Notes: a model not told the origin generated them from the letters alone. Counted from the stretch's first letter, positions 8,723-17,091 are shown. The stretch is DNA of 21,409 nucleotides from Bacteroides sp. CAG:1076 (GCA_000436795.1 HF993154.1:1-21409); one strand, 5' to 3'. A program made the numbers and translations.

Positions 8723-10222
8723 ATGCTACGGAAAATCAGAAGGATACTGGCAGCGATTTGTTTCCTGCTCATTACGCTACTCTTCGTAGACTTTACAGGC
8801 ATCTTGCATCTTTGGTTCGGCTGGCTGGCCAAGATACAGTTTCTACCTGCGGTACTGGCACTCAACGCCGGAGTCATTTTATTCTTGGTTTTGCTTACAT
8901 TGGTAGGCGGTCGTATTTATTGTTCGGTCATCTGTCCGTTGGGAGTCTTTCAGGACATTGTGGCGCGCATAGGCAAAGGGAAGAAAAAAATGCCCTACAC
9001 CTATTCCAAGCCCAAGAGCTGGCTGCGGTATGTCATGCTTATTTTGCTGGTAGTCGCTTTCATTGCCGGCATACATGCCTTTGTTGCACTGCTCGACCCG
9101 TATGGCATTTACGGACGAATGGCCAATAATGTTTTCCAGCCTGTATGGATCTGGGGCAACAACCTGCTGGCAGCCATTGCGGAACGGATAGACAGTTATA
9201 CGTTTTACCGCACAGATGTATGGCTCAAAAGCCTGCCTACCTTTATTATAGCCATAGCAATGGCAGTGCTCGTCATTGTTCTGGCATGGAGAAACGGCCG
9301 CACTTACTGCAACACCATTTGTCCGGTAGGTACAATCTTGGGATTCCTCTCACGCTTCTCCTTGTTCCGCATCAGTATCGACAAGGAGAAATGCAACAAG
9401 TGTACGCTGTGTGCCCGCAACTGCAAGGCATCGTGCATCGATACTGGCAATTATCAGGTAGACCACAGCCGGTGTGTGGCTTGTATGAACTGCATCGGAA
9501 AATGCAAGAAAGATGCTATCCACTACCGGTTTGCTTACTCTAAAAAGGCCGAAGGCCAACCGGCTGCCCAGCCGAAAGGCGAGAACAGACGAGAGTTTCT
9601 TGCCAGCTCCCTGCTTCTGCTGACCTCTTCCATTCAGGCACAAGTTGCCGAAAAAGCTGAAAAGATCAAGATGGACGGCGGACTGGCAGACATCATCGAG
9701 AAGAAAGCGCCGAAGCGCCAGACACCGATTACTCCTCCGGGATCACAAAGCGCACGCAACATGCAGCAACACTGTACAGCCTGCCAGTTGTGTGTGTCGG
9801 CATGTCCCAACGAAGTATTGCGTCCATCGCAGTCGCTCGATACTTTTATGCAACCTACCATGTCTTACGAACGCGGTTACTGCCGCCCGGAATGTACCAA
9901 ATGTTCGGAAGTCTGTCCCGCAGGAGCTATTCTTAAAATAGACAAAGCCGAGAAATCATCCATTCAAATCGGACATGCCGTATGGGTAAAAGACTACTGC
10001 ATTCCACTTACCGACAAGCAGGAATGCGGCAACTGTGCACGCCACTGTCCGGTAAATGCCATCTCCATGATTCCATCGGAAGCCGGAAATCCGGAATCGC
10101 TCAAGATTCCCGCCGTCAACACCGAGCGCTGTATCGGTTGCGGAGCCTGCGAAAACCTCTGTCCGGCACGTCCATTCAGCGCCATTTATGTGGAAGGGCA
10201 CGAACATCATCGTGTGATTTAA
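8723..10222 (+). CDS. Membrane polyferredoxin (NapH-NapG-like fusion, six Fe-S motifs)
   Basis: This is a membrane electron-transfer protein of 499 aa. The N-terminal half is NapH/NosR-like: about five hydrophobic segments (roughly 8-28, 40-62, 102-124, 140-152, 171-190) and two CxxxCP motifs after membrane segments (C67/C71 and C196/C200). Two ferredoxin motifs of CxxCxxCxxxC type follow (224-234 and 251-261). An internal NRREF at 288-292 then precedes a hydrophobic run, like the twin-arginine leader of NapG. The rest is a polyferredoxin with cluster motifs at 351-361, 387-398, 426-442 and 470-480, each ending CP. It probably moves electrons between the quinone pool and a partner; the Fe-S aldo/keto reductase directly downstream is the obvious candidate. 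No nap or nos catalytic gene is nearby, so a nitrate or N2O role is not supported. Confidence 0.8.
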   Translation: MLRKIRRILAAICFLLITLLFVDFTGILHLWFGWLAKIQFLPAVLALNAGVILFLVLLTLVGGRIYCSVICPLGVFQDIVARIGKGKKKMPYTYSKPKSWLRYVMLILLVVAFIAGIHAFVALLDPYGIYGRMANNVFQPVWIWGNNLLAAIAERIDSYTFYRTDVWLKSLPTFIIAIAMAVLVIVLAWRNGRTYCNTICPVGTILGFLSRFSLFRISIDKEKCNKCTLCARNCKASCIDTGNYQVDHSRCVACMNCIGKCKKDAIHYRFAYSKKAEGQPAAQPKGENRREFLASSLLLLTSSIQAQVAEKAEKIKMDGGLADIIEKKAPKRQTPITPPGSQSARNMQQHCTACQLCVSACPNEVLRPSQSLDTFMQPTMSYERGYCRPECTKCSEVCPAGAILKIDKAEKSSIQIGHAVWVKDYCIPLTDKQECGNCARHCPVNAISMIPSEAGNPESLKIPAVNTERCIGCGACENLCPARPFSAIYVEGHEHHRVI

Positions 10223-10263
10223 TTTATTTTTCAGGCTAACTCTTTTCAAAAATTTATAGGAAA

Positions 10264-11637
10264 ATGGACAAACAACACAATATTAACCGCAGGGATTTCC
10301 TGAAGATTGTAGGCATCAGTACACTGGGAGCAACTGCCTCGCTTTACGGATGTTCGCCTAAAAAAGACACGGAAAAAGAAGGAAATACTCCGGTACCAAT
10401 CGGTAAAATGACATACCGCAACTTTCCTCCATATAAAGATAAGGTATCTCTGTTAGGATATGGATGCATGCGCTGGCCGACACTCCCTGCCCCCGACGGC
10501 ACAGGTAATGTCATCGATCAGGAAGAAGTGAACCGGCTGGTGGATTATGCCATCGAACACGGGGTGAATTATTTCGATACGGCCCCTGTATATGTGCAAG
10601 GATGGTCGGAAACATCGACGGGTATTGCCCTGAAACGTCATCCGAGGGAAAAGTTCTTTGTTGCGACGAAGATGTCTAACTTCTCGAACTCTGACTATGA
10701 CTTTGGAGTAAAGATGTACCATAATTCACTGGAGAAACTACAAGTAGATTACATCGACTACTACTTGCTTCACATGCTGGGTGCACCGGGTAAGAAAGGT
10801 CTGGAAGGACGTTTTCTCGACAACGGGCTGCTGGATTTCCTGCTGAAAGAGCGCGAAGCAGGAAGAATCAGACACTTGGGATGGTCGTTTCACGGCGTCA
10901 AGGAGGAATTCGACAAGGCACTTGCCTTGCACGACAAGGTACACTGGGATTTTGTACAGATACAGCTCAACTATTCCGACTGGAAACATGCGTCGGGCAA
11001 CAACATCAATGCCGACTATCTGTACAGCGAAGTCAGCAAACGAAACATTCCGGTAGTCGTTATGGAACCGTTGCTGGGCGGACGACTCTCGAATATTCCG
11101 GAACACGTGTTCACACGTTTGAAAGAACGCAATCCTGAAGGCAGTGTAGCTTCGTGGGCTTTCCGTTTTGCCGGCTCACCCGAAAAGGTGCTGACGGTAT
11201 TGAGCGGTATGACTTACATGGAACATCTGCAAGACAACATACGTACTTATTCGCCGCTTGTACCGCTGACACAGGAAGAAAAAGACTTCCTCGAAGAAAC
11301 AGTCCAGCTAATGCTACGCTACCCTACCGTTCCGTGCAACGACTGCAAGTATTGTATGCCCTGCCCCTACGGCATCGATATACCTGCCATCCTCGTTCAT
11401 TATAACAAGTGTGTGAACGAAGGGTATATGCCAAAGAGCAAGCTCGACGAGAATTACGCCGAGGCACGGCGCGCCTTCCTGGTAGGTTACGACCGAAGTG
11501 TCCCGAAGTTGCGTCAGGCAAGCCACTGCATCGGGTGCAGCCAGTGCGTACCTCACTGCCCGCAGTCCATCGACATACCGAAAGAACTGCACCGCATCGA
11601 CCAGTATGTAGAACAGCTCAAGCAAGAAACGTTGTAA
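10264..11637 (+). CDS. Fe-S aldo/keto reductase with twin-arginine/lipoprotein leader
   Basis: This is an oxidoreductase of the aldo/keto reductase superfamily (457 aa) with C-terminal ferredoxin motifs. The leader has NRRDFLK (8-14), a hydrophobic run and a lipobox-like LYGC (Cys30), so it resembles a Tat-exported lipoprotein. The AKR barrel starts near 60 (LLGYGCMRWP). The likely catalytic tetrad is Asp105 and Tyr110 (FDTAPVY), Lys136 (VATKMS) and His170 (LLHMLG). The C-terminal part has CxxCxxCxxCP (358-367) and CxxCxxCxxxCP (422-432), enough for two [4Fe-4S] clusters. It lies 41 nt after the polyferredoxin gene and 4 nt before the DUF1893 gene. If exported, it would need electrons from the Fe-S partner rather than from cytoplasmic NAD(P)H. 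The substrate is unknown. The family is certain; location and electron source are inferred. Confidence 0.85.
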   Translation: MDKQHNINRRDFLKIVGISTLGATASLYGCSPKKDTEKEGNTPVPIGKMTYRNFPPYKDKVSLLGYGCMRWPTLPAPDGTGNVIDQEEVNRLVDYAIEHGVNYFDTAPVYVQGWSETSTGIALKRHPREKFFVATKMSNFSNSDYDFGVKMYHNSLEKLQVDYIDYYLLHMLGAPGKKGLEGRFLDNGLLDFLLKEREAGRIRHLGWSFHGVKEEFDKALALHDKVHWDFVQIQLNYSDWKHASGNNINADYLYSEVSKRNIPVVVMEPLLGGRLSNIPEHVFTRLKERNPEGSVASWAFRFAGSPEKVLTVLSGMTYMEHLQDNIRTYSPLVPLTQEEKDFLEETVQLMLRYPTVPCNDCKYCMPCPYGIDIPAILVHYNKCVNEGYMPKSKLDENYAEARRAFLVGYDRSVPKLRQASHCIGCSQCVPHCPQSIDIPKELHRIDQYVEQLKQETL

Positions 11638-11641
11638 CCCG

Positions 11642-12067
11642 ATGGAAGAACTGATTGAAACATTACATACGGGAGGCTATTCGTGCGTAATAGAAAAGGA
11701 AGGAAAAATCCGTACCTTTACCCGTCGCGGAGTAGCCGACCTGTACGATTTGTACGAAAACAAGAAGGAGTTCATGCAAGGTGCCCGCATAGCCGACAAG
11801 GTTATCGGGAAAGGGGCTGCCGCCCTCATCGTGCTGGGAAAGATGAAAGAGGTATATGCCGATGTCATCAGCTCTTCAGCTCTTTCCGTATTGCGCGCAG
11901 CCGGCATCCCGACTGACTTTAAGGAAGAAACACCCTTCATCGTCAACCGTGACAAAACCGGAAGATGTCCGCTGGAAACAGCCTGCAAGGATCTGAATAC
12001 TCCCGAAGAAATGTTTCCTGCCATCAAAGCGTTTGTCGCACAACTCAGAAACAAGAATCATATTTAA
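11642..12067 (+). CDS. DUF1893 family protein (cytidine-deaminase-like fold)
   Basis: This is a small cytoplasmic protein of 141 aa without a signal or membrane segment. Its pattern fits the DUF1893/TM1506 family: a Gly/Ala segment with VIGKGAAALIVLGKMKEVYA (54-73), SSSALSVL (77-84), and a RDKTGRCPLE motif (103-112) followed by a helix with PEEMFPAIKAF. Structures of this family have a deaminase-like fold, but the classical zinc motifs (HxE and PCxxC) are not visible here, so deaminase activity is not supported. The start ATG is 4 nt after the AKR stop, and the ECF-like gene begins 14 nt after its stop, so it is part of the same transcript. Its function is unknown; a link to the redox partners rests on gene order only. 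Confidence 0.75.
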   Translation: MEELIETLHTGGYSCVIEKEGKIRTFTRRGVADLYDLYENKKEFMQGARIADKVIGKGAAALIVLGKMKEVYADVISSSALSVLRAAGIPTDFKEETPFIVNRDKTGRCPLETACKDLNTPEEMFPAIKAFVAQLRNKNHI

Positions 12068-12081
12068 AACAAAGACATATC

Positions 12082-12591
12082 ATGAAATCGACCGTAAAAC
12101 TTTATTCATTGGATTACAATGAGATACAGACTTACCTGACTGCGCTGATGTTCGTAGCCGGGAATGTCGTACTGCCTCAGTTGTTCCACCTCTTCCCCGC
12201 AGGAGGAACCACGTGGCTGCCCATTTATTTCTTCACGCTCATCGGTGCCTACAAATATGGATGGAAAGCCGGACTGCTGACAGCCATAGCCTCTCCGCTG
12301 GTCAACTCCTGGCTGTTCGGAATGCCCGCTCCCGCCGTGCTCCCTGCCATCTTGATGAAATCTGTACTCCTTGCCGCCGGAGCCGGATACATTGCACACC
12401 GCAGCAAACAGGTTTCCGTGCTTCTTCTGTTGCTGGTAGTAGCATTCTATCAGGTAACTGGCACGCTGGGAGAATGGCTGTTGAGCGGCAGTCTTCATAC
12501 AGCACTGCAAGATTTCCGAATCGGACTGCCGGGCATGGCCTTGCAGGTGTTCGGAGGTTACCTTTTTATCAGATACCTTATATATAAATAA
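12082..12591 (+). CDS. ECF-transporter S-component-like membrane protein
   Basis: This is an integral membrane protein of 169 aa with about six hydrophobic segments (roughly 18-38, 45-58, 62-80, 84-104, 110-127, 146-166). Size and layout resemble the substrate-binding S component of energy-coupling-factor vitamin transporters. The segment GTTWLPIYFFTLIGAYKYGW followed by KAGLLTAIASPLVNS is typical of small S-component-like proteins. The frame is open further upstream to 11965, but that stretch overlaps the DUF1893 gene and is hydrophilic; the ATG at 12082 with an A-rich leader (aaaacaaagacatatc) is the likely start. No ECF ATPase or T component is in the window, so it would have to share a module encoded elsewhere. 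The ligand is unknown; the operon context hints at a redox-active small molecule. Confidence 0.65.
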   Translation: MKSTVKLYSLDYNEIQTYLTALMFVAGNVVLPQLFHLFPAGGTTWLPIYFFTLIGAYKYGWKAGLLTAIASPLVNSWLFGMPAPAVLPAILMKSVLLAAGAGYIAHRSKQVSVLLLLLVVAFYQVTGTLGEWLLSGSLHTALQDFRIGLPGMALQVFGGYLFIRYLIYK

Positions 12592-12645
12592 GGAGTACAA
12601 ACGATTACCGGCACAAAATCTGTTTACACAAACATCGCCCATATA

Positions 12646-12685
12646 AAGCCGTTTCAAACAGGGAATTCCTTGTTTGAAACGGCTT
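12646..12685 (+). terminator. Strong hairpin ending the redox operon
   Basis: The 15-nt arm 12646-12660 (aagccgtttcaaaca) is perfectly complementary to 12671-12685. The centre gggaattcct adds two or three more pairs around an aatt loop. It is followed by a moderately T-rich sequence (ccttcattattac) rather than a clean T-run. It starts 54 nt after the last gene of the operon, so it is probably its terminator. The remaining gap up to 12757 contains nothing else I recognise. Confidence 0.7.
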
Positions 12686-12757
12686 CCTTCATTATTACAT
12701 TCATATTACACCTCTGTTTCATTCATCGCCAAGACAGCAATCTCTTCCGGACAAATA

Positions 12758-12788
12758 TATGGTTATGGGAGGAAAGCCCTTATTTTTG
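12758..12788 (+). promoter_or_regulatory. Bacteroides-type promoter for the histidine phosphatase gene
   Basis: TATTTTTG at 12781-12788 matches the -7 consensus TAnnTTTG. TATG at 12758-12761 with 19 nt spacing is a 3-of-4 match to the -33 TTTG. The predicted start of transcription is about 20 nt before the ATG at 12815. Confidence 0.5.
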
Positions 12789-12814
12789 CATGCTGAACCA
12801 ATCGAAAAAATCAA

Positions 12815-14104
12815 ATGAAACAAACAGTTATTTCTATGTTACTGGCCGGATTCATATCTATTCCGGCAATAGCCCAAAGCGCTTTCGAGGAAATCAATGC
12901 CAATCCAGCACTTGCTGCCGGCAAATATTATGCCTATCAGGCACCGGAAACATCGCTCACTCCCGCCCCCGAAGGCTATACACCTTTTTATATTTCCACC
13001 TTTGCCCGCCACGGTTCACGCTACCTCACCAAAAAGAAAAAATACGACGTACCCCTGAGTATTCTGAGAGAAGCGGCACAGCGGAATCAACTTACAGCCG
13101 ACGGCAAGCGTGCCCTGAGCATTATCGAAAAGCTGGCTGCGGAAGCCGAAGGCAGATACGGTGAACTGACTCCCAAAGGTGCACAGCAGCACCGGGAACT
13201 GATACAGCGTATGTACGCCAACTACCCGCAAGTATTTTCGAACGGTACGCATGTCGATGCACGGTCTACGTATAAGACACGCGCATTTCTCTCGATGGCT
13301 GCCGCATGCGTGGAACTGAAAGGACTGAATCCGCAGTTGACCATTACAACGGATGCCAGCGAACACGACGCTTATTATATAAAATATAAGAATCCGACAT
13401 ACGAAGAAATGCATCTGGCCAACGCCGACAGTGTATACCGTGCTGCCGACAGTGTGTATGTTCATCCGCAACGCCTGATGAAACAACTGTTTGTAGAACC
13501 AGACAGCGTAAAGAATCCCGTACAACTGATGCAGGATTTATTCGAACTCGACGGTATCAGCCAGAGCAGCTACCAGCAGAAAGACCTTTCTTTCCTGTTT
13601 ACTCCTCGTGAACGTTACGACCTGTGGCAACGCAACAACTTTGAATGGTATTACGAAAAAGGAGCTTCTCCGCTGAGCGGCTCGTGCATGTACAAGCTGG
13701 AACGTAACCTGCTGAAGAATTTCATCGAGACAGCCGATACAGTCATCGCCTCGAAGAAAAACTGCGTGACCTTACGCTACGGACACGATACGAACCTTGC
13801 CCCACTGGCTGCACTGATGGGTATCAACAAGCTGACTTGCGCCACGACCGACTGGCAGAAAATAGCCGATACTTACCGCACCTACCGGATTATCCCGATG
13901 TGTGGAAACATCCAGCTTATCTTCTTCCGCAAGCCCGGCAATGACGATATTCTGGTTAAAATCCTGCTCAACGAACGTGAAGTCACACTGCCGGTAGATA
14001 CAGACATGGCACCTTACTACCATTGGAAAGATGTATACAACTACTGGATGCAGGTAGAAAAAAACATACAACTGCCCGTAGCCGTATCCAAATCCGACGA
14101 CTAA
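12815..14104 (+). CDS. Secreted histidine phosphatase, MINPP/phytase clade
   Basis: This is a clade-2 histidine acid phosphatase (429 aa) that probably hydrolyses phosphomonoesters such as inositol phosphates outside the cytoplasm. A Sec signal peptide ends near AIAQ (residue 21) with no lipobox. The nucleophile motif is ARHGSRY with His66, and RHG spans 65-67. The proton-donor motif is RYGHDTNLAPL with His324-Asp325. A conserved-looking VDARSTYKTRAF lies at 147-158. The size matches the Bacteroides MINPP-like enzymes (about 425 aa), but the donor motif here is HD as in AppA-type phytases and glucose-1-phosphatases rather than the HAE of MINPPs. It has its own promoter and is closed by the terminator at 14194-14262, so it is monocistronic. 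Phosphatase activity is well supported; the natural substrate is not settled. Confidence 0.85.
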   Translation: MKQTVISMLLAGFISIPAIAQSAFEEINANPALAAGKYYAYQAPETSLTPAPEGYTPFYISTFARHGSRYLTKKKKYDVPLSILREAAQRNQLTADGKRALSIIEKLAAEAEGRYGELTPKGAQQHRELIQRMYANYPQVFSNGTHVDARSTYKTRAFLSMAAACVELKGLNPQLTITTDASEHDAYYIKYKNPTYEEMHLANADSVYRAADSVYVHPQRLMKQLFVEPDSVKNPVQLMQDLFELDGISQSSYQQKDLSFLFTPRERYDLWQRNNFEWYYEKGASPLSGSCMYKLERNLLKNFIETADTVIASKKNCVTLRYGHDTNLAPLAALMGINKLTCATTDWQKIADTYRTYRIIPMCGNIQLIFFRKPGNDDILVKILLNEREVTLPVDTDMAPYYHWKDVYNYWMQVEKNIQLPVAVSKSDD

Positions 14105-14108
14105 GCCG

Positions 14109-14129
14109 GAACAGCCCTACAGCCTGTTC
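14109..14129 (+). other. Short hairpin just after the phosphatase gene
   Basis: gaacag (14109-14114) pairs with ctgttc (14124-14129) around a 9-nt loop, 5 nt after the stop codon. It has no T-run and may only protect the 3' end of the mRNA. Confidence 0.3.
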
Positions 14130-14193
14130 TGAAGGCGTTTTCAGCTCTTAAAAAAAAGATGCTGACGTTTCACTTATTTTTTGTACAAATTTT

Positions 14194-14262
14194 AAAAAAA
14201 CATGCCGAGGTTTTCCCTAAAACGTGCCCACGTTTTTCCGAAAACGTCGGCATGTTTTTTTT
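14194..14262 (+). terminator. Complex terminator with nested hairpins
   Basis: The outer arms aaaaaaacatgccg (14194-14207) and 14248-14261 pair perfectly over 14 bp, including an A7 tract facing a T-run. Inside are two mutually exclusive hairpins built from the same element: aaaacgt (14219-14225) with acgtttt (14230-14236), or cgtttt (14231-14236) with aaaacg (14241-14246). The outer stem with its T-run would terminate the phosphatase transcript. Confidence 0.75.
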
Positions 14263-14318
14263 CGCCCTCTTCAGACATCAATAAAAACGTACAAAACTCC
14301 CCAAATTCCATTTTGTAT

Positions 14319-14370
14319 TATTTTTGAAATATCGCCGAAACCACCATGAAAAACACAAGGCATACATTTG
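14319..14370 (+). promoter_or_regulatory. Candidate -7 elements for the TonB receptor operon
   Basis: Two sequences match TAnnTTTG: TATTTTTG at 14319-14326 and TACATTTG at 14363-14370. Neither has a TTTG at the expected 19-21 nt upstream, so both are partial promoters. The first would give a leader of about 60 nt and the second of about 17 nt before the ATG at 14394. Confidence 0.35.
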
Positions 14371-14393
14371 CAGCGTCAAAATAAAAAAAACAG

Positions 14394-17048
14394 ATGAAAT
14401 CAAGTTTGGTATTAGGTTTACTACTTCTTGCGACTACAAACATCCATGCAAGAGACATAAAAGGTAAAGTAACAGACGCACAGACAGGCGAGGAAATTAT
14501 CGGAGCTTCCATTCTTATTAAAGAAGAGCCCGGTAAAGGTGCAGTATCGGGAATGGACGGAAGCTTTAACCTGTCGGTAGCACGTCCCAAGTATACACTG
14601 GTATGTTCCTACGTGGGATATAAGAAATGTGAAATAGAGATTGGAAGTAAGGATACAGAAATCGTCATTCCCCTGAAAAGCGACGACGTCGTACTGGAAG
14701 GTGTTACGGTGGTAGCAAGCAATCCCGGACGTACGGAAGCCGGAGCACGCGGTATCGAGCGCTCGGCCATGAACGTGGTAAACGTGATGAGTGCCAAGGC
14801 TATCGAGCTTTCACCGGATATTACAGTAGCAAACGTAATACAGCGTATGTCGGGTGTAACCATCGAACGTAACAGCAGCGGCGAAGGTCAGTATGCTATT
14901 CTTCGCGGTATGGACAAGCGTTACAACTATACACTGATAAACGGAGTAAAGATTCCGAGTCCGGACAACAAGAACCGTTTTGTTCCGCTGGACATTTTCC
15001 CGTCGGAAATGCTGGACCGACTGGAAGTAACCAAGTCGCTTACTGCAAACATGGAAGGTGATGGAATCGGCGGTGCCGTGAATCTGATTATGAAGGATGC
15101 CCCTTCCGAAAGACAGTTTACAGCAAATGTTTCAACCGGATACAACGCCATGTATTTCGACCGCGACTTCCAGTCGTTCAATCATGGAGCAATCGTCAAG
15201 CAGTCACCCTACGAACAGATGGGAAAACCGGAAGACAACCGGGTGACAATGGATAATTTCACAACCGACAATCTGCACATGACATGGAAAAAGCCATTGC
15301 CCGACCTGACAGCCGGACTGTCTTACGGCGACCGTTTCTTTCAGGACAAACTGGGTGTAATGCTTGCAGGAAGTTTCCTGAACACCTATCGAGGCAAGGA
15401 AAGTCAGTTGTATTACCAGCCGGGAACCACACACAATGGCATCGAATACCGTAACTATTCTTCCCAGCAGACACGAATCGGGGCACATGCCAAACTGGAC
15501 TATCAAATCAGTGCCAACCATAAACTGACATGGTACAACGGTTACATGGACATGCGCGAGGCCGAAGTTCGTGACAGTCACGACGACGAGGAAGGCTCGG
15601 TACGTATGAAATGGAACCACCAGTACATCATCAATTCTACCCTGAAGGGAGAACATGCTTTTCTGGACGACGGAGCTCTCCGCCTGAACTGGTCGGCCGT
15701 CATTTCGAAAGCTTACAGCGAAACCCCTGACAATACAGAAATCTTTATGCAAGGAAGCCATGTCCAGACCTCGGGAGCAGCTACCCGTCGGTGGGAACAT
15801 AATTCCGACAAGGATAAAACGGGCTATGTAGACCTGATGTACAAACTGAAACTGGACAACGGTTCTGTATTCGACTTCTCGGCAGGAGGTATGTACCGCG
15901 ACAAAAAGCGCAACAGCTTCTTCAATGAATATACGTTCAACTCTGCTACAGGAGCGAAAGATCCACAGTATCAGGGCGAGGACTGGAACAACTACGATGA
16001 AATTCTGTTTACTCCACAAAAATACGGAAACATCACCGATCCGCTGAACTATGATGCGACGGAAAAAATCGGTGCAGCCTACGGAATGGCAAAATATACT
16101 TACCGCAACTGGGAGTTCATTGCAGGAGTACGTATGGAACACACCAATCAGGGATATGTACTGGAGTTTCCTACCGATAATGCGGATCCGGAAGGCAACC
16201 AGAAATATACCGATGTACTGCCAAGTTTTCACGTAAAATACGGAGTACACAAAAATGCCAACCTGCGTTTCTCATACGCACGTTCCATCAACCGCCCGAG
16301 TTTCTTCGAAATTGTACCTTACAGCATCATCAACGAAGACTATAAGGAAAAAGGTAATCCCGACCTGAAACATACAGTAGCCGACAACATCGACTTGCGT
16401 TATGAATTCTTTCCCAAAACATCCGAACAGTTCATGGTGGGCATGTTCTATAAAAGATTGAAGAACCCGATTGAATATGGTTTGCTGAACGAGGGACAAG
16501 ATACTTATTACAAACCGATGAACTTTGGTAATGCTACCAACCTGGGCGTGGAAGTAGATATCATGAAATACTTCAACTGGTTCGGAATCAAGGCAAACTA
16601 TACTTACACACATTCTTCCATCACCACAAACAAGCGTATCATGGAAGGCAATGACGTAAAGAGTATTTCACAGACCCGCCCGCTGTTCGGACAGGCTGCC
16701 CACGTAGCCAATCTGTCCCTGCTCTTCAAGAGTACCAAATACGGCTGGGAAGGACAAATCGCCGGAAGCTATACAGGAAAACGCCTGAGCGATATTTCTA
16801 ACTGGTACAACGATGATATCTGGGAAGACGGTTACATGCAACTGGATGCTTCCGTTGAAAAGAGTTTCAAGAATGGCATCAGCATCTTTGCCAAAGCGTC
16901 CAACTTACTGGATACACCTTTGCTTCGATTCATCCAAAACAGTCCGCAAACAGAAACTGTAAAGTCAGAACGTAAAGACGGCAACGTAATCGAACGTAAG
17001 GAATGGCACGGACAATCAATCATGATAGGAATCAGATACAAATTATAA
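14394..17048 (+). CDS. TonB-dependent outer-membrane receptor (non-SusC type)
   Basis: This is an 884-aa outer-membrane channel that would take up a ligand using TonB energy. The signal peptide ends near IHA (residue 19). A carboxypeptidase-regulatory-like domain follows (about 22-100, IKGKVTDAQTGEEIIGASI ... GSFNLS ... YVGYKK). A plug covers about 120-240 (VANVIQRMSGVTIERN, LRGMDKRYNYTLINGV, LDRLEVTKSLTANMEGDGIG, GAVNLIMK). A beta-barrel rich in alternating aromatic strands reaches the C-terminal strand IMIGIRYKL. No SusD gene follows; instead a beta-helix lipoprotein starts 43 nt later and is probably cotranscribed. The substrate is unknown. Nearby phosphatases suggest a phosphorylated compound, but metal chelates, peptides or cofactors remain possible. 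Confidence 0.85.
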   Translation: MKSSLVLGLLLLATTNIHARDIKGKVTDAQTGEEIIGASILIKEEPGKGAVSGMDGSFNLSVARPKYTLVCSYVGYKKCEIEIGSKDTEIVIPLKSDDVVLEGVTVVASNPGRTEAGARGIERSAMNVVNVMSAKAIELSPDITVANVIQRMSGVTIERNSSGEGQYAILRGMDKRYNYTLINGVKIPSPDNKNRFVPLDIFPSEMLDRLEVTKSLTANMEGDGIGGAVNLIMKDAPSERQFTANVSTGYNAMYFDRDFQSFNHGAIVKQSPYEQMGKPEDNRVTMDNFTTDNLHMTWKKPLPDLTAGLSYGDRFFQDKLGVMLAGSFLNTYRGKESQLYYQPGTTHNGIEYRNYSSQQTRIGAHAKLDYQISANHKLTWYNGYMDMREAEVRDSHDDEEGSVRMKWNHQYIINSTLKGEHAFLDDGALRLNWSAVISKAYSETPDNTEIFMQGSHVQTSGAATRRWEHNSDKDKTGYVDLMYKLKLDNGSVFDFSAGGMYRDKKRNSFFNEYTFNSATGAKDPQYQGEDWNNYDEILFTPQKYGNITDPLNYDATEKIGAAYGMAKYTYRNWEFIAGVRMEHTNQGYVLEFPTDNADPEGNQKYTDVLPSFHVKYGVHKNANLRFSYARSINRPSFFEIVPYSIINEDYKEKGNPDLKHTVADNIDLRYEFFPKTSEQFMVGMFYKRLKNPIEYGLLNEGQDTYYKPMNFGNATNLGVEVDIMKYFNWFGIKANYTYTHSSITTNKRIMEGNDVKSISQTRPLFGQAAHVANLSLLFKSTKYGWEGQIAGSYTGKRLSDISNWYNDDIWEDGYMQLDASVEKSFKNGISIFAKASNLLDTPLLRFIQNSPQTETVKSERKDGNVIERKEWHGQSIMIGIRYKL

Positions 17049-17091
17049 CTAACTAAAGATTAAACACTAATAACAAAATTATTATTACAAC

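Noticed and set aside
8723..10222. Idea that the polyferredoxin is a true Nap or Nos system
   Set aside because: No NapA, NapB, NosZ or maturation gene is in the window, and the neighbour is an aldo/keto reductase, so only the electron-transfer architecture is claimed.
11965..12081. N-terminal extension of the ECF-like gene
   Set aside because: These 39 codons overlap the end of the DUF1893 gene and encode a hydrophilic stretch. The ATG at 12082 with the A-rich leader gives a normal membrane protein start.
15204..16250. Long open frame (348 codons) on the minus strand
   Set aside because: It is antisense to the TonB receptor barrel. The protein is low-complexity hydrophobic without a family pattern, while the + strand frame is clearly a receptor.
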